64,000 bases of DNA, taken from contig VTFK01000244.1 in NCBI GenBank assembly GCA_009617715.1, positions 62,001-126,000 of the forward strand, written 5' to 3'. Below the pieces are notes generated by a model. The model did not search any database, was not told where the DNA came from, and worked only from the letters and a program-made list of their open reading frames with translations. This stretch comes from Plectrocnemia conspersa. Taxonomy: Eukaryota > Arthropoda > Insecta > Trichoptera > Polycentropodidae. The position numbers were made by a program, and so were the translations under genes. Shown piece after piece: positions 1-11,500 of the stretch (within the stretch, counting starts at the first letter, position 1; each line of letters starts with the position of its first letter).

Positions 1-238
1 CATTTCCCTTTTAACAGGTCAAGCAACGATCGTGGGCGGTCTCGACAATTTAAATTATTATCATACTTAATCAAAATAAATAAATCAAGCTTAATTTTTT
101 ATATCATAAATTAAAAAAGTGTAGTTTTCAAGAAGGATCAAATATAAATTAATAAATTTTCAAGCAAAAAACTTTTTTACCTTAACATACATTAAATTCT
201 TATCTTGACATATTTTTAATGTTGCTATTTTTTCTCAG

Positions 239-614
239 TGAAGGTCTCATGAAGTCGTGCTGGAACTTGGAGTACAAAACGCGACCTCACGCTTCGGAGA
301 TAGCAGAGTTTCTAGCGAACTCGCCAAGATTACTATCTCCATGCTTAGACACGCCTCTCTCCTCCATCGAAATAGATTATAGCGATGAAGTCGACTTACT
401 TCCGGAGATCTTCAGCAGGCACACGATTCCGGAAGAAGAAGAAGACGATACCGACATTGATGTAACTGCCACCTTATTAAATTCGATGCATTACGATAAT
501 CCGAGTTATATAACTGCCAATGTGAATAAAGACGTAGCTAATGCGAAGCCGCACGTAAAAAACGGCACAATGCCGATCATCTACGATAACAACGAACAGC
601 AAACATTGCCCTAA
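239..614 (+). CDS. Receptor tyrosine kinase, C-terminal exon (partial gene)
   Basis: This is the last exon of a receptor tyrosine kinase whose other exons lie left of the window. It opens after a pyrimidine-rich tract ending in AG at 237-238 and closes with TAA at 612-614. The first residues, GLMKSCWNLEYKTRPHASEI, are the end of the kinase C-lobe (subdomain XI: L-M-x-x-C-W followed by an invariant Arg-Pro). The roughly 95-residue tail is acidic (an EEEEDD run) and contains DNPSYI, an NPxY-type motif that in other receptors binds PTB adaptors once phosphorylated. The upstream Met at 219 lies in the intron and is not a start. Which receptor subfamily this is cannot be settled from the tail alone. 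Known from the family: membrane receptor signalling by tyrosine phosphorylation. Inferred: complete 3' end. Confidence 0.75.
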
Positions 615-800
615 GTTTAATTAATAAAGACTAACGATCACCATTCCAGTTTTCACTATTTTAAGCATTTAATTAAACGAATCGCTTTAATTATATTTCG
701 AAATGTGATCTTACATAAAGCTAAGTGGTTGTGTTAGTTTAAGTTCATATATATTTTTGTTGTATATAATAATGATAATTATAGTTTTAATTGTGATATA

Positions 801-806
801 AATAAA
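801..806 (+). terminator. Candidate poly(A) signal of the receptor kinase gene
   Basis: AATAAA lies 187 bp after the kinase stop codon in AT-rich sequence. It is the first canonical hexamer downstream and is followed by T-rich sequence. Position and motif are the only evidence. Confidence 0.4.
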
Positions 807-1216
807 ATTAGTAATGAAACTGTTTTTCTTCTTTTTTTATGATAAAATAAGATATGTATTAGTGTGTTAAATTTACTATATGGATGCTGATGACACGATC
901 GATACTCATCACTAAGAAAATATATTTAAAATTAAACAATGATAAACGTTTACATAGTAGATTTTATTTTATTAAATTATAGGTAATGTTTATTTTTATA
1001 ATAAAATAAAAATTAATTATAATAATAACTCTTAGTGTCACATTGATTATACAGGCGGCCCTCGACTTTCGCACATAATTGGTTCCTGAAAATGTGTGCG
1101 AATGTTGAATGTACGAAAGTCGATGGAAGAAAAAAAAATTGAAATTGTGTGTTTTTGATTGAAATTGAATTTATCAAGTAAATATAAGATGTTTAAGAGG
1201 CGTTTAAGAGACATGT

Positions 1217-1453
1217 TTAAGTGGGGTTTGCGGGTGTTTCCTTTGAAAAGTTATCAAGAGTTAATAACTGTTTTCCACTATTCTTTTTCTTTTCTTCATA
1301 TAGTATTTTATAATATGCTATGTTTTTATTGATCGCCCCACGCACTTGAGATATGCGTTCTCCATTGGGATCACAATCTTCCATAATATTTAAAAATTTG
1401 TCAAGGTGCGTGAAGGCTTCATTCATATTTTTCATCGTTAATGAGTTTTCCAA
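1217..1453 (-). pseudogene. Tigger/Jerky-type transposase C-terminal remnant
   Basis: A 78-codon minus-strand reading frame contains LDKFLNIMEDCDPNGERISQ and, further on, YYKILYEEKKK. This resembles the C-terminal tail of tigger-derived proteins (a 'fedxDPnxerxxxvxraixxxxxxYkxlyxekkk' pattern). The DDE catalytic domain expected between it and the HTH is missing. It lies in the same orientation as the HTH fragment and inside the same terminal repeats. Confidence 0.65.
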
Positions 1454-1850
1454 AATAAACCTGTCTCATCTACAATGAATATTTGGCTAGAGGAATATTC
1501 TACATCTTCAATAATTTTGGATAATTATGAAATAAATTCTTTTGCAGCATCTTTATCCGCATCAGCCGATTCTCCAGTAAATTTAATATTATGAAAAGAA
1601 TACCTCATTTTAAAATTGTAAAATCAACCGTTACTTGCTTGAAAAATCGTGTTAAAATCTTTTTTTAATCAATCCTTCCAATCTTTGTGCAAACTAAGAG
1701 CTTTTGCTTGAATAATTGAAATACTCAGAGGGACATCTTTTTGATGTTGGTCATCGATCCACGATGACAAAGATTTTCCATTTCATCCATGTTTTTTTTT
1801 TTGCTGTGTTTTTTTGGAAACATATCTTTAAAGATTGCGGAAATATATCT

Positions 1851-2036
1851 TTATTTTCCACAATTTTGAACGTATTTCTTAATTATATTTTTATTTTGCA
1901 AAATTGAACATATCGTAGACCTGTTTGTATCATACGAACGTCCGATTGAAGCAAAAGATTCACCGCTATCAGAACGTTTTTTAAAAAAAAAAAATTTTAT
2001 ATTGTTTTTTTTTATTGTACGAAATAGCGAATTGTG
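1851..2036 (-). pseudogene. Tigger transposase N-terminal CENP-B-type HTH remnant
   Basis: The minus-strand reading contains SDSGESFASIGRSYDTNRST followed by ICSILQNK. This matches the psq/CENP-B N-terminal helix-turn-helix of Tigger transposases (pattern: lDxGxsxxxIaxxYgvnrSTIcxIxknK). A run of A on the genomic strand (poly-F in translation) and the lack of a continuing domain mark it as decayed. In the intact family this domain binds the terminal repeats. Confidence 0.75.
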
Positions 2037-2591
2037 CGAAAGTCGAACGTTCGAAAGTCGAGGGCCGCCTGTACAATACTTAATTAACATGGAAAATAAT
2101 TCGATGAAATTTCTAGTGACCAATCGGCAATCTTTGGTCTACATTAAATAAATGCTTTGCTTATCTTTATAGCACATACGCGTGTATAAAACGTACACAA
2201 GGTGAGTTAACGCACATTAGTACGTCTAACGCGATTAAATACAAATTGTTCAACTACTGAAAGCGTTACAATATATATATAATATACATATTTTACGATT
2301 ATCCCTACTGATTTATATTTTGAAATCAAAATTTTATGATTTACGTCAGATTCACAAAATAATCATCTCACAGCCTCCCGCAATAATAATTTACACAGCT
2401 ACACATTCGACAATAAATTTTACACAATATCACTTTCTCAGTCGGAGGAAATTAATTAATCGTTTAATTCAAAATGTATGGAATAAAACATTAAAAAGTT
2501 GATTTTGTGACGATTATTTCTATAACATAATTAATAAGATATATACGGACACTTAAGTATAATTATATTATAATTAATGAACAGGAAAAAA

Positions 2592-5500
2592 TTAATCCGA
2601 CTTTGAAGTCGGCCCTTCTTCTAGATTCTTCAAATCGTTCAAGTTGACAATGTCAATCTCTTGCAGGAAGTTTCCGGCAAATTCCATGAACTTAGTTTTA
2701 TCGCCGGTGCTATCGGCCGATCTCTTCACAACTGAAAAAATTGCAATATATTATTTTTTTAAACTTCAATGTAAAAAAGCATTTAAAACAATAAGCTTGA
2801 TGAGCCACATGCCTTAACTATTCCTCAAAATCATTCACAATAGGCATGAGCGACACCTAGTTTGGTTTGGGTGTGATTTAACAGGAAATCATTTTAAGAT
2901 ATATGTGCATTTAAATAAATACTATGTTTCATAAAACAAATTGTTTGTAATATATCTATGTTCAACACAAAATGTCAGATTGAGCAACATTTTATTTGTA
3001 GTGTACACTAAAACGAATGATTTGTGCATTAAAATATATAAGTTGTGCATTAGCGTTTCCTTGGTGTAGCTAGCACCATTAGTTATCTATAACAAGTTTT
3101 TCATTTAACTGTTGGAATAGATTAGGTGCGTTGGTCAAAACATTTTTTATTGAACATAGATACATTTACTTAATGCTCGTTTTTTATTATTGAAATGCAC
3201 AAACAATTTGTTTTATCGAACAATTATTTCATATATGTATTGTTCATTTAAAATATCCTCGTTTGGTTTCAAAAATGGCGTGAGCACAAGAGAAGCTTAA
3301 TTTGTTATTATAATACATATAAGATATTCTCTATAAGCTGAAAATAGCTCATTATTAGAGAATTTTCAATACCTAATACACATTAACTATCTCAGATTAG
3401 GAAAAATTAGGAAAATTTACGATCAGAATTATAATTATATAATAATTGGGCAAAATGTATACAAACCGAATTTTGGTCAATAGGAGGGCGCAAAAACGAT
3501 TATCACTTCTCAGAAGTCAAAAATTCACGTCAAAAGTAATAAAATCGTGACGGAGCCATCGCAGTGGGAATGCTCGGTAACGAGCGTTCCCACTGCGATG
3601 GCTCCGTCACGATTTTATTACTTTTGACGTGAATTTTTGACTTCTGAGAAGTGATAATCGTTTTTTCAGCTCTCTTATTGGTCAAAATTCGGTTTAGATA
3701 TGCTTCATTCGATTATCACTTACTGAAAGTCATAACATTGCTATAAAAAGTCTTAATATGAATTCTAAACAGGGACGTCATTTGGAGGAGGGGCAGGTAG
3801 AGATATTTGCCGCTACCCCTTGAATTTGTCAGGATAAATGCATCATTTTATGAAATACTATGACTAGCCAATTTTGCCCCCCACCCCTTCCCTGGAAAAA
3901 GCTGAAATGACGTCCCTGAAGAATTGATGATAATGACATCTGCATTATTAAAAATCTATATCGGAATGTTATAGTTGGAATTAATTCAGCGGATGTGGTT
4001 ATGACATGGATACATTTCATCACCTTTACTATTTAACATGTGCTACAAACCAATATTACAAGAAGCGAAAAAATGAGAATGATCTGTGGATAGCGATATA
4101 TGTATTAAAAAAAATTATAAATAACGCAAATGTGCGTCAACGGCTTGTAACGTGTTAGATGTGAGTTATGGCGAGTTAAGACATAAGGAGCACCCAAAAA
4201 AATTAGTACATAAAATTCGAAACCACCGAACGTCACTTTTATTCTTGGCAAGAACAATTGCCAGCAACTCCTTATCATTTTATTCTCACGTGTAGGTATA
4301 GAATTACTACCATTAATTAAGTAATGTTGTGAAAAATATTTTTAATCTAAAATACAACACAGTTAAAGAAAAAAATAATAGCGTTAATTCCAAATACCTA
4401 TCGGGTTATTTTTGTAGCAAAATACTAGTGTAATTAATTTAGTATATTTCGTATTTTTAGCATATATGATTTTTTCAATATCAATAAAAGTATGTTTACA
4501 GAAATTAAAAAGTATTTTTTAATCATTATTAATACACAATCTTAACCCTTTGACCGCGGATGATACCTATAGATGCCATCAATAAAATAGCCGATACGCT
4601 TTGGGCACCTAAATGTGACATGAACCTTTGAGCCTTGCAATATGTTTTTTTTTGTATAATTTAAGGTTGAAAAACACTTTAATTTATTGAAATATTTAGA
4701 TAACTCATGGCATATGTGCTTCCCACATATTAGCAAAGTGAAAAATACCAGCCGCGGGCAAAGGTTTAAATAAATATCGATAGGACAAAAATGAAAAAAT
4801 TAGTGATGACAGTAAATTATTTATGTATTTTTATCTTATTATCATCATTTTCTAGAGAAATGTTTTTGTTTATGTCAATTAAATAATAAAATTAAAAATC
4901 AGATTTACCCGTCTTGTTGACTTTCTCCAGCTCGTATATGGCAAAGTTGAGGCATTCCTTGATAATGTGAATGCTCAACTTGGAATAGTCTTCCAAAGCT
5001 GGCAACACGGCCATCATATTCTGTTTGATCAGGTTTATATTAACGTCATAATAGCCGTTGTCCATCTTGTGGATCATGTCAATGAGGGAGCGGGGTGGTA
5101 AAACAACGCTTCTATTTAGCGGCATGATGAAGCATCGCTTTCCGTCGACGTCAATAATTCCTAAAAGAAATTAACAACATTAGAAAAATATGAAATTCAC
5201 AGTAATCGATTTACGTATTGATATAAATCATTACGAAATAAAATTATTTATCCAACAACAACAACAATTACTCATCGAAAATATGGGTCACATGCCAAAC
5301 AACTAATTGGTTACATTACTTAATTTATAATATACATAACAAAATGAAGATAATTTGATTACGAAAGTATTAGTAACTATCATACCAGTTATATTAGCAC
5401 CGAAATCGTGGATGAAACGCCCGCCCCTTCCGTCTCTAAAGTCAGGCACGTCAATACTGGCACGCTCTTCGTCCATGAATATCTCAAAGTCTTCGTGCAG

Positions 5501-8500
5501 AGTCTCGGTGTTCCGCATCTCGTCTTCGATGTTCTGCATCAGCTTCTCGTTCAACATTTAAAGAAAAGAGTAGTTTTTATTGAGTGTCAATCCGACCGTT
5601 TCTCAGTACCGATTAGGGATTCTGTGTCGAGACAACCCGGGAATTCAAAATAAGTCAGCCATCATTATCAGATTAGGTTAAAAGAAAATCATTTTTTGAA
5701 ATTGCCGCCCGGTTAGCTGCTGAAGATGGTATTTCTGTCAAAGCTATTACAAATAGTACTTTTATTTGTGAATCCAATGAAACAAAGGGTCCTATCGAAC
5801 ACTGCCGATAAATAAGTCAGATACCATGAAATTAATTTTAAATCTTTACGAAAACAAAAAAAAGAGATTATTAGCAAAATAAATAATATTAGAGTTGGGT
5901 ACAGCCTAACTATGGACGAATGGACAAGTTTACAAAATAGAAGATTTTTTAATATCGTCGTTCATAGTAAAAACGATATTTTCAATTTAGGACTAGTCTT
6001 CATATCGGGAAGATGTGATTCTTCTGAAATCCGAAGCATTGTTGAGAATCGTTTGGAAGAATTCGAAATTATTTTTAAAACAGACATTGTAAGTTACTGA
6101 CGGAGCTAATGTCATGAAAAAAATTGGACGTGGAAGTCCTGTTGAAAATCAACTTTGCCTAAATCATGCAATTCATCTAGCCATTATAAACGTTTTATAC
6201 CAGAAAAAATATGAATGTCATACGCATGAAGATTCTGATGAAGAGGACAACAATGATGAATAATATAAGTGACTGAAAATAATTGAGTGCTGAAATTTCA
6301 ATTGAAAAGCTATGTTTGAAACTGAGCTTTAATAAGGCTCTAAATGAGACTCGAAAAATAATCAAATTATTTCTAAATATATAAAACTATGTAAAAAGCG
6401 AATTTGATGTAGAACTTAATTTATGCCTCGACATGAAAACAAGGTAGATTACAATTAAGCCAACATCGACAGAAAGCGAGCGAATATTTTCTACGGCCGG
6501 AATAATTATCACAAAAACTAGGAATTGGTGTTAAAAACTTATTTTGCTCTGCAAAAATAAAATATTGTAATTTTTTATGATCAAATCTATACAATAATTT
6601 CGTTTCAAAAATTTGTAATATGCATATCCATTAAATAAATATCTAGTATAATATTTTCAATTTGTTTTTCTACAGATAAACTTTTAACATCAATTTTTTT
6701 TCCATGATTTAAATTAAAAATAATTAAAGTCTCAAATCCCGGGAATTGAAAAAACCTGAGACTTCAGAATCCCTAGTACCGATGCATACGCACTCACCTC
6801 TTGCTTGTCGATTGGAATATTGCACCATCCTTGGAACCGGTGGGTCTGGCCGCTTCTGTACTCGTCATACAGATAAACGCCGCTCGTACAAATTACGGTG
6901 AACATCAGCGCCACTGTTAAGATCAGAAACAGAGGCGTGCAATAGCCACAGCCGCACATCGGAGGCAGGTTTTCTTCATCGTAGGGCTCTTTGATGTTCA
7001 CTGTGACCTGTACAGACAAAAATATATTTGTAAACTAGCTTTCAGCCGGCTTTGCTTAATTATTTACATCTGAACTCATCAACATATCTCACAAACTGCG
7101 AGTTTTATTTGCATACCTTCTTAGAAATATGTATAGTATATGTTGATCACTTGTGTTACATCCCGTGTTAAAAATTGAGGTCGGTGCTATTACTCGTGTT
7201 ACTCATACAAATTGTACATACCATCATTATAAGTGTCGCTGCATCCTCAGAGTTACTAGTCTGAGAAGTTACAGACTACGCTATTCCGTCCTTATAACAC
7301 GGTAGATAGGGAGCATACCAAGTGGGAACATGTATATGAGAATTAAAAAATTTGCGATGCTTTTATATCTGTTTTAGTTATATTTTTCACTGAAATATTT
7401 TCGGTAGGACTGTACTTATACAGTGAAATCTCAGTATAACGAAGCTCACGGGACCGAATAAAAATTTCGTTATACTGAAAATTATTTATATTGAATGCAA
7501 GGAAGAGGATATATTTTTATTTTATTTTTAATTACCATATTACTACAGCATCAATAACCTCTTACAATATTGAAGGATCGTTCTTTGTCTATTTTTAAGG
7601 ATACTGTAATGAACACAATAAAATTTGTTAAAAAATGTTTTATAAAAAAAAATTGTGGGTTGGAGAAACACCTTTGAATGTCGCTTGTGAACACATAGTC
7701 AGACGAACTGAATTGGGAGAAATATTGGGTCAAGTTATAACTAGGGTTTTTCGGGTCCGGGTACCCAGACTCGGACCCGTCGGGTTTTAGGTAAAAAATA
7801 CCTGGTCTTAGACTCGACGGGTCCGATTCTTTTTTTTCATACAATAATTTTCTAATACGAATGTCTCCCATTGGCTTGTTTCGCAGACTTGAGAATATAG
7901 TATGTGTATTGCAGTAAGTAAGAACTTATAATTAATTAACCTACAAGTACTTTTTTGTGTAAACACGCAAATCTCGCAGATTTTAGTAAAAATTCTGTAA
8001 ACAGTGATAATTTGCTTAACTTGTGATTACTCGTCTATTTTAAAGACATTTTTACACATACAGACGGTTTTGTGCAGAAAAGTGTCCACTTTATTAAATT
8101 TCACAGCCAAAATTCTCAACCCTACATGCGTGCTACTATAACAAAGCGTTGGTATTCTAGAGGTTAAAAATTATATTATTAATAACTTAAATATAAAAAA
8201 AAAATTATTAAAATGAACCCAAATGACAAAAGAGTTAGTGTGGGATTATTTCACGCAACGCTAAAAGATTGCTGTAAATGTAATTTATACTCATCAATAC
8301 TAATCAAGAAGTATGAAAATACATCATCAATGATTAAACATTTAAAAATTGAGCATGAAATAGCTTTACAAACTTAAGCAAAAATCGAGTTGTTAATGAC
8401 AATGTAGACTCAAATAAATGGTCGCAAAATATATAGAATTAATATAGCTATTAGACTGCCTTGTAAATGGTATTATGCCTTTAACCCTTTCTGCTCGTGA

Positions 8501-11500
8501 GGTGCGTAAGACGCACCAGCGTTTGGCTCTATATTACTCGTAGGGTGCGTCAGGCGCACCATTTCAATTAATGAAATATAACGTCGATTTTTGGGTATTT
8601 CCTGAATGGCGTTTTTGCAGTGTTGTAGACAAGAGTTTCAAGAAGCAAATATTATCAAAAAAATATCATTTTTACTTGAATCAAGCCGGGGAGAGCTCAT
8701 CTATCGCGATAAGTCGGGGTTTTCTGATGACTAAATTTAAATGCAGATGTGCCGTAGATTTCTCCCGAAGGCAATGGTTGGCGATCGTCCTTCGGTAGAC
8801 ACGCGTCAGTGACGTTTTTATTGCCTATTGGGTTTTCGACAGTTTCTCAGGTGTCCATAATTTGTGTCTAAGTAAGGCTATAGTAATTAATAATTTTGTT
8901 TTAATTACTTATTTTTTCATTTTTTTAAATTTTACTGTAAAATTATTTAAAAAAAAATAACATTGCTATCGCTGAATTTAGTGATTGTAATGATAATATG
9001 TTTTGTAATGATAGTGATGGGGAGGATTTCATGTTTGATTTTTAATCTTCCAAAGATGATAGTAAAGAAAGTTACATCGAAATTAGGCCTGTTGCTTTGA
9101 ATCGAATACTGGCAATTAAAATAATAGCGAGGAAGAAACGGTACCTCAAACAAATCGCACCACATCAGAAAATTAGAGAATAAGAACTAGTTATGACAAT
9201 GTACCTTATAAATAGCAATATTTCCACCAAATGATAAATGTCCTGGGCCCCAAGTTCCCGCAAACTGTATACAACCTATTGATTATTTTCAATTGTTTTA
9301 CACTGATGAGTTGGTATACTAATTAAAAAAAAAATTAAAAAATAATATTTTTCCATATTTGTTTCTTTAATTTATAATAAATCAACATCCCACATATTAT
9401 TAAACGTAATGCCATTTTTCGTGCATCACTTTGTTTATTTCTATATAAAAATATGCTATTTAAGCATTATTAGCTCGAATATATAAAATCACAAACAAAT
9501 ACGTACCATAAAGCTACTTATTAAAAGTTTTGTCTATTTTTAATTAAGAAATATATAAAATAATATGACATTAACTGCAACGTTTCATTTGACCTTCGAT
9601 GGGACGTATTTTAGTTTTTAAAAATATACCTAACATCAGTTTATATAAACATATATATAACTTGTGGATTTTTAAATTGTTGTAAAACGGTACAATTTTG
9701 TATTTCTGCAAGCGATGTAAGCTTTCTTCGTTCGCAGGTAGAGATATCTAAAACTGAGCGGCATGTCTTTGTTATTTGTGTATATTTATTTATTTATGGT
9801 TAAAACATTTTTTTGGTCCCATAAATATTTTAAAATGGGTCGTCGCCCTATTGTGTTAATTTATTGTTATGGATTGTCAACCAATGGTACTTGAGAGAAC
9901 CAAAAAAAATTAAAATGTAATTTAGAGAAATGCAAGTATTTGTTCTGATTTCTTCGTTTTTGGTATTAGTTTTATTCATATGTATGCTCTACATACATAA
10001 TTTTAATTTTTAAAAAGAATTTAACATTTTTCATTTTTCCCAAGCTGGCAACATACCTAGTACGAAAACGATTACGAGTGCAAAGGGTTAAAGAAAGTAC
10101 TTAAGTTTGCAAAGTAATTATTAAAAAAAATATTTCAATAAGAAAATGTTAAAACTACTACGGCTGCAGAACAACATTCATTTGAAAATGATTGAGATGA
10201 TATAGAAGATGATATCCAGACAGAACAGTTTTTGACAATAAAAGAAGTACTCAATCAAATATTTTAAAAAAAAAACAGACAATGCCAAATTCAGAAGATT
10301 AGTTTGCATACATTAAAAAAGTATTAATTTACAAAAATTATACTTGGATATTTACAAAAATTATACTTGAATATTTGCAAAAAATATGCCTTAACGACAA
10401 TAAAACTATGAATAAAAATAAATAATTTACTGAATGTATATTTGTTTCAATAATGAGATACTATAGGAAATAGGAGCAGAAAGGGGTCCAAGTTTTTTAG
10501 AGCCGGACCCATCGGGTCCAAAAAACTCGGGTTTTCCCAAACCCTAGTTATAACCTCATTCTTAAATTCAGATCAAAATATTTCGTTTTACTGAGACCAG
10601 TCTTCGTTACAATGAAAACAAATTGAAGATTCGTTACTTCGGTATCCGTTACAAAGAGATTTTACTGTATCACCTATCAATGCAAAAAATGAAAAGGATA
10701 TTCGGCAATATATAATATTCTTTTTATTTTACTTTTAAACAAAGAGGCAGATTTATTTATTATACAAAGGAAAAATTTATAACATTAGAAAGAGCAAATA
10801 ATTCAGGAAAAAAAAATAGTATGAAGCAATCAATAATCACACTCGTTGTATCTCTCACACGAAAATGAAGTTCTAACAACACGATTTTTTTTTGAGGCTG
10901 GTATAATTTTCATTATCATCTGTTCTAATATTATCTTGATTTATTTTCTGAAATTGTTCATTTGTAGTATGAAGTTATTTTCTCAACTTTTAATATGGAG
11001 CTAGAGATATTTGAAATTGTTTTTTTAAATTCTGCAGAGCGTTCGATTAAAGGTGTAAAATTTAATAAAATAAGTTTAAATGTAGTTTTTTATTCAGATT
11101 AAAAACAAAAATAATAATTGTGCAAAAGAAAATCTTTTGCTAAACCTTTCAATTGATACTTCTAGCTATCAGTGAGCAATTTTTGCAATTTACAATCCAT
11201 TTAAATAAGTAATTTTCCATTCTAGCTATTATTTTACTATTGAGAGCATCCGATGATAGCTTTATCTGTTTCCTTTGTGTAGATTAAATTCTATTAAATT
11301 ACAGATCTAAAATATTTATTTTTCTTCTAAGTAAATAACTTACCTTTTATGGTGTATAAGTAAAAATTAAAATAAATAATAAGAGCAGTTAAAAAATCAA
11401 GTTATGATAACATTTAAATAAGAATAGAAATTAATAATCACTCAGAGCTCGGGACTAAAGGCCATATCGGACTGCAGTTAGATAAGAACATACGGACAAA

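Larger units (their letters stand above)
1052..2071 (-). mobile_element. Tigger/pogo-type DNA transposon, internally deleted
   Basis: The element is 1,020 bp long. Its ends are inverted repeats: CAGGCGGCCCTCGACTTTCG at 1052 and the matching complement ending at 2071. Each end is flanked by TA (1050-1051 and 2072-2073), the Tc1/mariner-superfamily target duplication. Read on the minus strand it carries two disconnected transposase pieces, an N-terminal helix-turn-helix and a C-terminal tail, so the catalytic core is gone. It lies between the convergent 3' ends of the kinase and ITM2 genes. Confidence 0.85.
7742..10546 (+). mobile_element. hAT element, middle layer of the nest
   Basis: The ends are TAGGGTTTTTCGGGTCCGGG and, complemented at the right, TAGGGTTTGGGAAAACCCGA. 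The 8-bp sequence GTTATAAC is duplicated at 7734-7741 and 10547-10554. Without the inner piggyBac the element is about 1.2 kb. It carries a BED-type zinc-finger ORF and no recognisable catalytic domain, so it is internally deleted. Confidence 0.88.
7421..10667. mobile_element. pogo/Tigger-type MITE, outer layer of a three-element nest
   Basis: The ends are CAGTGAAATCTCAGTATAAC at 7421 and the complement of CAGTAAAATCTCTTTGTAAC ending at 10667. Each is flanked by TA (7419-7420 and 10668-10669). Removing the inserted hAT and its 8-bp duplication leaves about 434 bp, a typical MITE length, with no coding sequence of its own. It lies in ITM2 intron 1. Confidence 0.8.

Noticed and set aside
18..60. 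Possible further exon of the receptor kinase after AG at the left edge
   Set aside because: An acceptor-like AACAG is followed by three short readings that stop early or lack kinase motifs, and no donor in phase with the 239 exon is evident.
3464..3695. Hairpin as CRISPR repeat, tRNA or microRNA gene
   Set aside because: It is one large palindrome dispersed with conserved flanks, not short regular repeats with spacers, and the arms are far longer than a microRNA precursor. A fold-back element fits best.
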